Source: Gammaproteobacteria bacterium (GTDB lineage: Bacteria > Pseudomonadota > Gammaproteobacteria > JAPPPA01). From it: 13,044 nucleotides of DNA. Positions within the stretch are counted from its first letter, which is position 1. Each line of letters opens with the position of its first letter. Under the pieces are notes generated by a model, which did no database searches, was not told the origin of the DNA, and worked only from the letters and a program-made list of their open reading frames with translations. Positions 6,904-13,044 of the stretch are shown here, one piece after another. A program made the position numbers and the translations under genes. Where the stretch lies: contig JAPPPA010000264.1 of assembly GCA_028817755.1 (NCBI GenBank), forward strand, positions 1 through 13,044, written 5' to 3'.

Positions 6904-8214
6904 ATGACTGACAACGCTCTACCTTCTGCCAATATTTATGGCCCTCAAGATCACGCTATGCGCGGTAAAGATTTGCCACGTGATGCGTTACAAGTGGTGA
7001 GCACCTTAAAGCAGGCCGGTTATCAGGCTTATATTGTTGGCGGTGGAGTGCGAGATACCTTGCTGGAGCTGCACCCCAAAGATTTTGACGTCGCAACCGA
7101 TGCAACGCCTGAGCAAGCGCATGAGCTTTTTAGACGGAGTCGTTTAATTGGGCGTCGTTTTCGCCTGTTGCATGTTTATTTTGGTCGCGACTTTATTGAA
7201 GTCGCTACGTTTCGTGGGCACGCGCCTGAAGACGGCCACGAAAAGCATGAAGCGGACGATGAAGGCCGTGTATTGCGCGATAACGTTTACGGCAATATGG
7301 CTGAAGATGCGGTGCGCCGTGATTTCACCATTAACAGTATGTTCTTTGATCCTGACAAGAATGAAGTTCACGACTATGTGAACGGTATTGAGGACTTAGA
7401 TGAAGGCTATGTGCGCTTAATCGGTGACCCTGAAACGCGTTACCGTGAAGATCCGGTGCGGATGTTGCGAGCTGTCCGTTTTGCCGTGAAGCTCAGTTTT
7501 GATATTCATCCAGATACGGAAAAACCGATTCCACGTTTGCATGAGTTGTTGGCGAATATTCCTGCGGCGCGTTTGTTTGAAGAAGTGCTTAAGCTGTTCC
7601 ACACCCCAGTAGCGGTTGAAACCTATCATGAGCTACGCCACTTGCACCTTTTCCAGCATCTATTTCCGCAAACTGAGCGAGCGCTTCAAACTGAAGATGG
7701 TAGCTGGGTCGACCAGCTCATTGAACAGGCGCTTTCAAATACCGAACGTCGTTTAAAACAGGGTAAATCGGTTACGCCAGCCTTTGTGTATGCGATGTTT
7801 TTGTGGGGCCCAATTCGTCGCCATGAACGTATGCATAAAGAGGCAGGGATGAGCCCCGTGCCTGCCTTGCAGAAAGCGCAGAGTGAAGTGCTGCATCAAC
7901 AAATTGCGAGCACTGCGATTCCAAAACGCTTTCGTGGCGGTATGACCGACATATGGTCATTGCAACTTCAACTAGATAACCCACGTGGTCGTCGTCCGCT
8001 GTTGGTATTAGAGCACCCGCGTTTTCGTGCGGCATACGACTTCTTGTGCTTACGGGCTGAAGTAGGGGATGCCGATCCTGAAAAAGCCGCGTGGTGGACA
8101 AAAATCCAAGAAATGGATGAGGCCGGTCAGCAGCAAATGTTAGCTGAACTGCCGAAAGGGCCGCGCCGCCGCGGCCGTCGCCGCAAGCCTAAGCCGGCAA
8201 ATAACGCAAGCTAA
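6904..8214 (+). CDS. pcnB: Poly(A) polymerase I (PcnB)
   Basis: Adds poly(A) tails to RNA 3' ends in the cytoplasm, which marks transcripts such as plasmid antisense RNAs and mRNA fragments for decay. 436 residues (E. coli enzyme about 450-465). The class II nucleotidyltransferase head is at about 43-65: VGGGVRDTLL and the catalytic DFDVAT with D60 and D62. RRSRLIGRRFRLLHVYFG (77-94) marks it as a polyadenylating enzyme and argues against a CCA-adding one. RRDFTINS is at 138-145 and a GDPETRYREDPVRMLRAVRFAVKL segment follows. The C-terminus ends in a strongly basic tail (KGPRRRGRRRKPKP), as in other PcnB proteins, probably for RNA binding. The ATG at 6904 has no clear ribosome binding site. 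The frame is open back to 6844, so a rare upstream start, as with the AUU of E. coli pcnB, is possible but unsupported. It heads a same-strand cluster with folK, 9 bases downstream. Confidence 0.95.
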   Translation: MTDNALPSANIYGPQDHAMRGKDLPRDALQVVSTLKQAGYQAYIVGGGVRDTLLELHPKDFDVATDATPEQAHELFRRSRLIGRRFRLLHVYFGRDFIEVATFRGHAPEDGHEKHEADDEGRVLRDNVYGNMAEDAVRRDFTINSMFFDPDKNEVHDYVNGIEDLDEGYVRLIGDPETRYREDPVRMLRAVRFAVKLSFDIHPDTEKPIPRLHELLANIPAARLFEEVLKLFHTPVAVETYHELRHLHLFQHLFPQTERALQTEDGSWVDQLIEQALSNTERRLKQGKSVTPAFVYAMFLWGPIRRHERMHKEAGMSPVPALQKAQSEVLHQQIASTAIPKRFRGGMTDIWSLQLQLDNPRGRRPLLVLEHPRFRAAYDFLCLRAEVGDADPEKAAWWTKIQEMDEAGQQQMLAELPKGPRRRGRRRKPKPANNAS

Positions 8215-8223
8215 ACTTTACAA

Positions 8224-8745
8224 ATGTGGGTAAAGGCCTTTCTTGGCTTAGGTAGCAACCAAGCCTCGCCTAGTCATCAATTGCTAAAAGCGGTTGCATG
8301 GCTTTCTACTCATAAAGCGATACGCCTCAAAAAACAGTCACCGCTGTATTCGAGCCCGGCGATGGTGTTAGCGGGCGAGTCTGCTGAGGGTGTGCCTGAC
8401 TACCTAAACATGGTGGTTCAGATAGAAACATGCCTTGCCCCTGAAGAAATGTTGGCGGAGATTAAAGCGCAGGAACAGAGCCAAGGCCGCGACCTTGGGG
8501 CGCAACGCTGGTCATCACGTCCGGTCGATATTGATATTCTCAGCTACGGCGACCAGCAAATAAGCACAGAAACGCTTACGATCCCGCATCTTGGGATACC
8601 TGAACGCGACTTTGTGCTTTTACCTTGGCGAGATATTGCTGCCGATACAGTTATTCCCGGGCTTGGGTCTGTGGCAGACTGTGCAGCCTCGCTTTCGGGA
8701 ATATCCGCACGAGTTGTAGCAGCGCGTTTAGCTGACAGCAAATAA
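8224..8745 (+). CDS. folK: 6-hydroxymethyl-7,8-dihydropterin pyrophosphokinase (FolK)
   Basis: Transfers pyrophosphate from ATP to 6-hydroxymethyl-dihydropterin, the step before dihydropteroate synthase in folate synthesis; cytoplasmic. 173 residues, slightly longer than the E. coli enzyme (159). Signatures: FLGLGSN at 6-12, LYSSPA near 41-46, and the magnesium-binding VDIDIL with D102 and D104. PHLGIPERDFVL at 121-132 matches the family PHP..-R-FVL box. The loop usually written RWGPR reads RWSSR here: the functional Trp (W96) and Arg (R99) are kept and the two residues between are changed. It starts 9 bases after the pcnB stop with no strong ribosome binding site, so it is probably translated from the pcnB message. 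The pcnB-folK-panB-panC order is conserved in Pseudomonas relatives. Confidence 0.94.
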   Translation: MWVKAFLGLGSNQASPSHQLLKAVAWLSTHKAIRLKKQSPLYSSPAMVLAGESAEGVPDYLNMVVQIETCLAPEEMLAEIKAQEQSQGRDLGAQRWSSRPVDIDILSYGDQQISTETLTIPHLGIPERDFVLLPWRDIAADTVIPGLGSVADCAASLSGISARVVAARLADSK

Positions 8746-8770
8746 CGGTTTAACTTCGTATAAAAAGACT

Positions 8771-9604
8771 ATGTATAGCAGCGTAGAAGATCTTTCGGCC
8801 GCAGCACCGGTAACAGTAAAAACTTTGCGTGAGATGCGTGAGAACGGCGAAAAAATTGCCTGCCTTACCGCATACGATGCCAGCTTTGCACAAGCGCAGG
8901 ACTTGGCAGGTGTAGACGTGATCCTAGTCGGTGACTCGCTTGGCATGGTTATTCAAGGCGAAAAGACTACTGTGGGGGTGTCTACTGCAGATATTGCTTA
9001 CCACGCGCGGGCTGTTTCAAAAGGCTTGCGTCGTGCGTTCATGATGGCCGATATGCCATTTATGAGCTACGCCACGTTGGACTTGGCTATTGAGAATGCC
9101 ACCGCGCTTATGCAGCAAGGTCATGCGAATATGATCAAGCTAGAAGGCGGTGAGCAACAGGCTGAAATTGTTGAATACCTTTCTACGCGCGGCATTCCTG
9201 TTTGTGCACATGTGGGTTTATGCCCGCAGTTAATCCACAAGCTGGGTGGTTTTAAAGTACAAGGGCGTGAAGAAGCTGCCGCGGCACAAATGCTACGTGA
9301 TGCTAAAGCGTTAACGGATGCAGGGGCTGATTTGTTGTTGGTGGAATGCGTGCCAGCTGCCTTGGGTCGCGAGCTAACCGAGCAAAGCCCGGTGCCGGTT
9401 ATTGGTATTGGTGCAGGTAGTTCTGTCGACGGTCAAATTCTGGTGATGCACGACTTGATGAATGTGTTACCGGGGCAAAAGCCACGTTTTGTACGTGACT
9501 TTAGTCAGGGCACTCAGAATGTGCGCGAAGCGTTTTCGGCTTATGTGCAAGCGGTGAAGTCTGGCAGCTATCCGGCAGCCGCAGAACAGTTCTTCGCTGA
9601 GTAA
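8771..9604 (+). CDS. panB: 3-methyl-2-oxobutanoate hydroxymethyltransferase (PanB)
   Basis: First committed step of pantoate synthesis: moves a hydroxymethyl group from methylene-tetrahydrofolate to 2-oxoisovalerate, giving ketopantoate. 277 residues, a beta/alpha barrel of normal length (E. coli 264). Motifs: ACLTAYDASFA (30-40); LVGDSLGMV with metal ligand D55; MADMPFMSY with D94; KLEGG at 123-127; GIPVCAHVGLCPQ (141-153); LLLVECVP with catalytic Glu192; VIGIGAGSSVDGQILVMHD (210-228). It begins 25 bases after folK and ends 11 bases before panC, so it belongs to the same transcript. The ribosome binding site is poor (an AAAGA just before the ATG). Its folate cofactor gives a metabolic reason for sitting beside folK. 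Confidence 0.97.
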   Translation: MYSSVEDLSAAAPVTVKTLREMRENGEKIACLTAYDASFAQAQDLAGVDVILVGDSLGMVIQGEKTTVGVSTADIAYHARAVSKGLRRAFMMADMPFMSYATLDLAIENATALMQQGHANMIKLEGGEQQAEIVEYLSTRGIPVCAHVGLCPQLIHKLGGFKVQGREEAAAAQMLRDAKALTDAGADLLLVECVPAALGRELTEQSPVPVIGIGAGSSVDGQILVMHDLMNVLPGQKPRFVRDFSQGTQNVREAFSAYVQAVKSGSYPAAAEQFFAE

Positions 9605-9605
9605 T

Positions 9606-9609
9606 AAGG
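9606..9609 (+). promoter_or_regulatory. Ribosome binding site of panC
   Basis: AAGG 6 bases before the panC ATG, overlapping the end of the doubled TAA stop of panB. It supports the 9616 start. Confidence 0.55.
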
Positions 9610-9615
9610 CTAGCT

Positions 9616-10485
9616 ATGCAAACGGTGAACTCGATTGCGGCTTTGCGCGAGCAAATCGCTGCTTGGAAGCGTGAAGGCTTAACGGTTGGTTTTGCTCCCA
9701 CAATGGGTAATTTGCATGCGGGGCATATTTCGTTAATCACCGAAGCGCTAAAGTCGTGTGATAAAGCTGTCTCTAGTGTTTTTGTGAACCCGCTTCAGTT
9801 CGGGCCGAATGAGGACCTAGAGGCCTACCCGCGTACGCTGGCAGACGATCAAAAGAAACTGGAAGTAGCTGGCTGCGATTTGCTTTTTGCGCCGCCAGTA
9901 CAGGAAATGTATCCCAACGGCCAAGCTGCCGTTACGACAGTTTCGGTTCCTAATTTAACCAAACACCATTGCGGCGTTTCTCGTCCAGGGCATTTTGATG
10001 GCGTGACCACTGTTGTCACAAAATTACTGGCTTTGGTGCAGCCTGACCGTGCCTACTTCGGCAAAAAAGACTTCCAGCAGCTACGTGTCATTAAACAAAT
10101 GGTGGCTGATTTATGCCTTCCTGTGGAGGTGTTGGGGGTTGAGACGAGCCGCGAAACCGATGGCTTAGCCATGAGTTCGCGTAATCAGTACCTCACAACA
10201 GAGCAGCGGGCTGTTGCTTCCACCTTAAGAAAAACCCTCATCAATGCGGCTGAAGCATTGCAGCAAGGTGAAACGGTCGAAGCCGTATTTGAGCAATCAC
10301 AACAAGCACTTACTGCCGTTGGTTTTAAACCAGACTATTTCAATATCAGTGATGCCGACACGCTTGAACCTCAGCAAGGGTGTTATCAAGCAGGGCAAAA
10401 TTGGGTGATTTTGGCGTCTGCTTTTCTCGGAAAGGCGCGTTTGCTCGACAATATCGAGCTAATTGCCACAAAAACGCAACAATAG
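9616..10485 (+). CDS. panC: Pantothenate synthetase (PanC)
   Basis: Joins pantoate and beta-alanine with ATP through a pantoyl-adenylate to make pantothenate (vitamin B5); cytoplasmic dimer. 289 residues (E. coli 283). Motifs in order: FAPTMGNLHAGH (26-37) with the nucleotide-binding HIGH-like histidines at 34 and 37; SVFVNPLQFGPNEDL (54-68) and YPRTLADD; RPGHFDGVTTVVTKL (123-137); AYFGKKDFQQL (146-156); MSSRNQYL (186-193), the KMSKS-like loop. All expected catalytic segments are present. It follows panB by 11 bases with an AAGG ribosome binding site. Its stop is TAG. Together with panB and panD it covers the pathway in this window except the ketopantoate reductase step (PanE/IlvC), which is not here. 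Confidence 0.97.
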   Translation: MQTVNSIAALREQIAAWKREGLTVGFAPTMGNLHAGHISLITEALKSCDKAVSSVFVNPLQFGPNEDLEAYPRTLADDQKKLEVAGCDLLFAPPVQEMYPNGQAAVTTVSVPNLTKHHCGVSRPGHFDGVTTVVTKLLALVQPDRAYFGKKDFQQLRVIKQMVADLCLPVEVLGVETSRETDGLAMSSRNQYLTTEQRAVASTLRKTLINAAEALQQGETVEAVFEQSQQALTAVGFKPDYFNISDADTLEPQQGCYQAGQNWVILASAFLGKARLLDNIELIATKTQQ

Positions 10486-10693
10486 TTAGCAACCAGCGTC
10501 CTAGATAGGTAAAATCCCCGCCTAATATCACCAAGCAATTGCTTGGTAAGGCTCGGGAATAGCAAACACTGTTGGCCACAAAAGCGTGGCAAGGTGTTTT
10601 CACTTACTTTACAGTACTGCGCCTTTGAGGCCTGCCACCCATCAGGAAGGATTGGTGAGCAGGGCAATTCACTACAGAAAATATACGAGAGCC
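10486..10693. other. panC-panD intergenic region, 208 bases
   Basis: No gene. It holds an 18-base perfect palindrome (10530-10547) and a looser hairpin, AAACAC (10564-10569) with GTGTTT (10594-10599) enclosing GCCAC/GTGGC, followed by a short T-run (to 10600). The latter could act as a weak terminator or leader structure. TTTACA at 10608 resembles a -35 box but no good -10 follows at the right distance. The frame of panD is open through much of this stretch but the extra residues are not PanD-like. Confidence 0.4.
10530..10547. repeat. 18-base perfect palindrome upstream of panD
   Basis: ACCAAGCAATTGCTTGGT is identical on both strands. It lies 146 bases before the panD ATG. Perfect symmetry without a loop suits a dimeric regulator better than an RNA hairpin, but no regulator can be named from the sequence. 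Confidence 0.5.
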
Positions 10694-11074
10694 ATGCAAA
10701 TAACGCTGCTGAAGAATAAACTTCACCGTGCTTGTGTGACCCACGCCGAGCTGGATTACGAAGGGTCCTGTGCCATTGATACCGACTTGATGGAACTAGC
10801 CGGTATTCAAGAGTACGAAAAACTACACATTTATAACGTTACCAATGGTGAGCGTTTTAGCACCTACGCTATCTGCGCAGAGAAGGGCTCTAAAGTCATC
10901 TCTATTAACGGCGCTGCTGCACACAAAGCATCTGTAGGTGACCGCATTATTATTTGTACTTACGTCAGCATGTCTGCTGCCGAAGGCCAAGCGTACAAGC
11001 CGGCACTGGTTTACCTTGATGAAAATAATGAGGTAACTGGCACCGCAAACGCGATTCCGGTGCAAGCGGCATAA
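10694..11074 (+). CDS. panD: Aspartate 1-decarboxylase proenzyme (PanD)
   Basis: Pyruvoyl enzyme that makes beta-alanine from aspartate for PanC. It is made as a proenzyme that cleaves itself before a serine, which becomes the pyruvoyl group. 126 residues from the ATG at 10694, exactly the E. coli length. This start was chosen over an open frame that reaches 36 codons further upstream because MQITLLKNKLHRACVTHAEL is the canonical N-terminus. Cleavage is expected between Gly24 and Ser25 in YEGSCAID. Other family features: TNGERFSTY, ICAEKGSKVISINGAAAHKASVGDRIIICTY with the catalytic-pocket region, and a C-terminal PALVYLDENNEV. The gap of 208 bases after panC suggests it may have its own promoter. 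A strong terminator follows the gene. Whether maturation needs a PanM/PanZ partner cannot be told here. Confidence 0.96.
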   Translation: MQITLLKNKLHRACVTHAELDYEGSCAIDTDLMELAGIQEYEKLHIYNVTNGERFSTYAICAEKGSKVISINGAAAHKASVGDRIIICTYVSMSAAEGQAYKPALVYLDENNEVTGTANAIPVQAA

Positions 11075-11089
11075 CCCGCTTCAAGTCTG

Positions 11090-11121
11090 AAAAAAAAGCC
11101 CGCTATTAAGCGGGCTTTTTT
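11090..11121. terminator. Bidirectional intrinsic terminator between panD and queG
   Basis: GCCCGC (11098-11103), loop TATTAA, GCGGGC (11110-11115), with eight A before and six T after. The A/T flanks extend the stem and make it work in both directions, ending panD (+) and queG (-), which converge here. Confidence 0.93.
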
Positions 11122-11142
11122 ATTGCGCGATTGTTACGTGTT

Positions 11143-12288
11143 TTAAGTGGAATGTTGTTGCAGAGCCCATTCGATATGCTCGCGGACGAGGTCGCTGCAA
11201 TTGTCTAACCTTGCTTGTAGGGCTTGGATAACTGCGTCCGACGTTTTTGCGTTGCCTAAAGCGACAGCGATATTTCTTAACCATAATTCGTAGCCGGCAC
11301 GGCGTAGTGGCATGCCTGCGGTGCGCTCCTCGAAAGTCGCTTCATCCCACATAAACAACTCGACCAAATCAACTTGGTCTAAACCATGTCGCGGCGCGAA
11401 GTCTGCTTCGCGGCTTGGCTCCGCATAGCGATTCCAAGGGCACAGCAGTTGGCAGTCGTCACAGCCGAAAATGCGATTACCAATCAGTGGTCGCATTTCC
11501 AGTGGAATGCTGTCTTTGTATTCAATGGTTAAGTAGCTAATACAGCGGCGTGCATCTAATTTATTGGGCGCCACAATCGCGTCGGTCGGACATATTTCGA
11601 TGCATTTGGTGCAGCTGCCGCAATGGTGTTTTTCGAATACTTCGGTAACGGGGAGCGGTAAGTCGGTAAAAATTTCCCCCAAGAAGAAGAGGCTGCCTTG
11701 CTTGGGATTGATGAGCAGCGTGTGTTTACCAATCCAACCTAGCCCAGCATTGCGAGCCAGCGCTTTTTCTAATACTGGCGCACTATCTGCAAACACTCGG
11801 TAACCGTATTGCCCAACGCGCTCTTCAATACGTTTTGCCAGTTTATTCAAGCGGTTACGTACGGTTTTGTGATAATCGCGTCCGAGTGCGTAGCGAGAGA
11901 TATAGGCTTTCTGTGGGTGATCTAGTAGTGCCTTGGCCGTTTCTAGTTCGTCATTTAGATAATTCAGGCGCACAGAAATAACGCGAATGGTGCCCGGGAC
12001 AAGAGACTCTGGTTTGTGACGCTTGTCACCATGAGCTGCCATCCAGTCCATATCGCCTTGCAGGCCTTCATCCAGCCACGCGCTCAGATAGCGGCTGTCT
12101 TCTTCAATTTGAGTGTCTGCCACGCCAAAGCCGTCAAAACCTAATTCGTTGGCCCAAGCTTCAATTTCGCCACGTAAAGTCACCCAATCAGCCGTGTCTG
12201 TTTGTGAACTGGCAGATTTATTGCTTGAGTGGGTTGTGGAAAGTGGTTCTGTCACGTTAACTTCTGGCAGATTGAAAATAACGCGCAT
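11143..12288 (-). CDS. queG: Epoxyqueuosine reductase (QueG)
   Basis: Cobalamin-dependent iron-sulfur enzyme that reduces epoxyqueuosine to queuosine at the wobble base of tRNAs with GUN anticodons, the last step of the pathway. 381 residues from the ATG at 12288. Key parts: the conserved DSAPVLEKALA box with D168, the likely proton donor; AGLGWIGKHTLLINP (181-195), typical of QueG. The two 4Fe-4S clusters are supplied by CGSCTKCIEIC (223-233), Cys249, and CDDCQLLCP (C276, C279, C283). A helical-repeat C-terminus follows with YELWLRNIAVALGN. The N-terminus is about 20-30 residues longer than usual and rich in Ser/Thr. A GTG at 12255 (residue 12) has AGAAG 5 bases upstream, whereas the ATG has none and lies in a palindrome, so 12255 may be the true start. 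It is divergent from nnr, a common arrangement. Confidence 0.95.
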   Translation of the reverse strand: MRVIFNLPEVNVTEPLSTTHSSNKSASSQTDTADWVTLRGEIEAWANELGFDGFGVADTQIEEDSRYLSAWLDEGLQGDMDWMAAHGDKRHKPESLVPGTIRVISVRLNYLNDELETAKALLDHPQKAYISRYALGRDYHKTVRNRLNKLAKRIEERVGQYGYRVFADSAPVLEKALARNAGLGWIGKHTLLINPKQGSLFFLGEIFTDLPLPVTEVFEKHHCGSCTKCIEICPTDAIVAPNKLDARRCISYLTIEYKDSIPLEMRPLIGNRIFGCDDCQLLCPWNRYAEPSREADFAPRHGLDQVDLVELFMWDEATFEERTAGMPLRRAGYELWLRNIAVALGNAKTSDAVIQALQARLDNCSDLVREHIEWALQQHST

Positions 12289-12297
12289 CGATGCGCG
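12282..12297. repeat. 16-base perfect palindrome over the upstream queG ATG
   Basis: CGCGCATCGATGCGCG is identical on both strands and covers the ATG at 12288. It is centred in the short divergent region between queG and nnr, so it could be an operator, or an RNA hairpin hiding that ATG. Confidence 0.4.
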
Positions 12298-12335
12298 GCA
12301 AGCAAATTAATGGGAGAGCCGATAGGCAGCGTAGC

Positions 12336-13044
12336 ATGTGGAATAGTTTACCAACCCAACTGTATACCGCAGAACAAGTCAGGCAGCTAGATAAGGATAT
12401 TATCGAGAAGCAGCCAATTGATGGCTATGCATTGATGTGCAAAGCAGCTCAGGCGGCTTGGGAAGAGTGCGAGCAACGTTGGCCTGCTGCAGAAACCATT
12501 AATGTATTTTGTGGCACCGGCAATAATGCAGGTGACGGCTATGTATTGGCGACCCTGGCGCGTAAAGCGGGTAAAACGGTTCGTGTTACAGCGCTAGCAG
12601 ACCCGGAAACGCTGAAAGGTGAAGCGCAACAGGCCGCACAAGATTGGCTTGCCGCGGGTGGGATATCTGAACCTTTTGATCCCAATCGTTCGCCTGAAAT
12701 AGATGACGTAGTTGTCGATGCTCTTCTAGGAACCGGGCTTGATAGGAACGTAGAGGGCCAATGGAAACAGGCCATTTGCTGGATTAACGAGCGCCATGGT
12801 GAGCAAGTGTTAGCGCTCGATATCCCGAGTGGTTTGTGTGCGAATACCGGTGCTGTCTTTGGTGATGCAGTACGAGCAACCGTCACGATTACGTTTGTTG
12901 GCGTAAAACTGGGTTTAAGTACCGGTTATGCGGCTGACTTCCGTGGTGATTTAGTTTTTGCTGACCTTGGTGCTGCGGCGTTATCTGAAGCACCTGCTGC
13001 GGAAGCGGAACGTTTACAAATGGATGATTTTCGCCACTGGTTTG
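12336..13044 (+). CDS. nnr: Bifunctional NAD(P)HX epimerase/dehydratase (Nnr), N-terminal part, cut by the window edge
   Basis: Repairs hydrated NADH and NADPH: the N-terminal YjeF_N domain interconverts the R and S forms, and the C-terminal ADP-dependent dehydratase restores NAD(P)H. The frame is open from the ATG at 12336 to the window end, 236 codons. This is essentially the epimerase domain; the full protein is normally about 490-510 residues, so the dehydratase lies outside. Motifs: YTAEQVRQLD near the N-terminus, the nucleotide-binding VFCGTGNNAGDGYVLA, VVVDALLGTGLDR, LALDIPSGLCANTG, and TITFVGVKLGLSTG. An upstream ATG at 12310 is in another frame. The ribosome binding site is weak (AGG about 10 bases upstream). 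In many Gammaproteobacteria nnr is followed by tsaE, amiB and mutL; those genes are not in view. Confidence 0.94.
   Translation, partial: MWNSLPTQLYTAEQVRQLDKDIIEKQPIDGYALMCKAAQAAWEECEQRWPAAETINVFCGTGNNAGDGYVLATLARKAGKTVRVTALADPETLKGEAQQAAQDWLAAGGISEPFDPNRSPEIDDVVVDALLGTGLDRNVEGQWKQAICWINERHGEQVLALDIPSGLCANTGAVFGDAVRATVTITFVGVKLGLSTGYAADFRGDLVFADLGAAALSEAPAAEAERLQMDDFRHWF

Noticed and set aside
10564..10600. Clear intrinsic terminator after panC
   Set aside because: The stem is broken by an internal loop and the T-run is only four bases outside pairing, so it is mentioned only as a possible weak structure.
10586..10693. N-terminal extension of PanD by 36 residues
   Set aside because: The frame is open but the residues are not PanD-like, and the ATG at 10694 gives the canonical N-terminus with Gly24-Ser25 at the proper place.
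1..13044. CRISPR arrays, tRNA or rRNA genes, phage or defence genes, riboswitches
   Set aside because: I looked for spaced direct repeats, cloverleaf-like segments and unrecognised coding stretches and found none; every sizeable open frame in the sense direction has a housekeeping identity.

Overview
This window is a piece of ordinary gammaproteobacterial chromosome carrying housekeeping genes. The evidence is gene order: pepA-holC-valS on the minus strand, divergent from lptF-lptG; then pcnB-folK-panB-panC-panD; then queG divergent from nnr. These are conserved neighbourhoods in Pseudomonas and related marine Gammaproteobacteria. Base composition is near 50% GC and looks even across the window, and no phage, plasmid, defence or biosynthetic island is visible. 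I cannot name a genus from the sequence alone.

Layout. 1-1737 (-): N-terminal 579 residues of valyl-tRNA synthetase, running off the left edge. 1836-2267 (-): holC, the chi subunit of the DNA polymerase III clamp loader. 2267-3754 (-): pepA, leucyl aminopeptidase, which has an in-frame TAG at codon 30 despite a good promoter, a good ribosome binding site and a complete downstream frame. 3886-6068 (+): lptF and lptG, the permease pair of the LPS exporter, overlapping by ATGA. 6069-6330: a non-coding, highly structured element with about 30-bp terminal inverted repeats, flanked by CTAG on both sides. 6331-6798 (-): an RDD-family membrane protein. 6904-11074 (+): pcnB, folK, panB, panC, panD, covering RNA polyadenylation, folate synthesis and three steps towards pantothenate. 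11090-11121: a bidirectional terminator. 11143-12288 (-): queG, the last step of queuosine synthesis. 12336-13044 (+): the N-terminal half of nnr (NAD(P)HX repair), running off the right edge.

How the genes work together. folK and panB draw on related one-carbon and pterin metabolism, because PanB uses methylene-tetrahydrofolate. PanB supplies pantoate and PanD supplies beta-alanine, which PanC joins into pantothenate. LptF and LptG form one complex with LptB and LptC, encoded elsewhere. holC and valS share a transcription direction with pepA but have no biochemical link to it.

I found no undescribed multi-gene system. The observations most worth a second look are the early stop codon in pepA; the miniature transposable-like element between lptG and the RDD gene; and the fact that both of these convergent genes take their stop codons from the CTAG copies flanking it. 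Smaller items are a terminator-like hairpin with a TATAAT in its loop between holC and valS, and palindromes ahead of panD and at the queG/nnr divergence.
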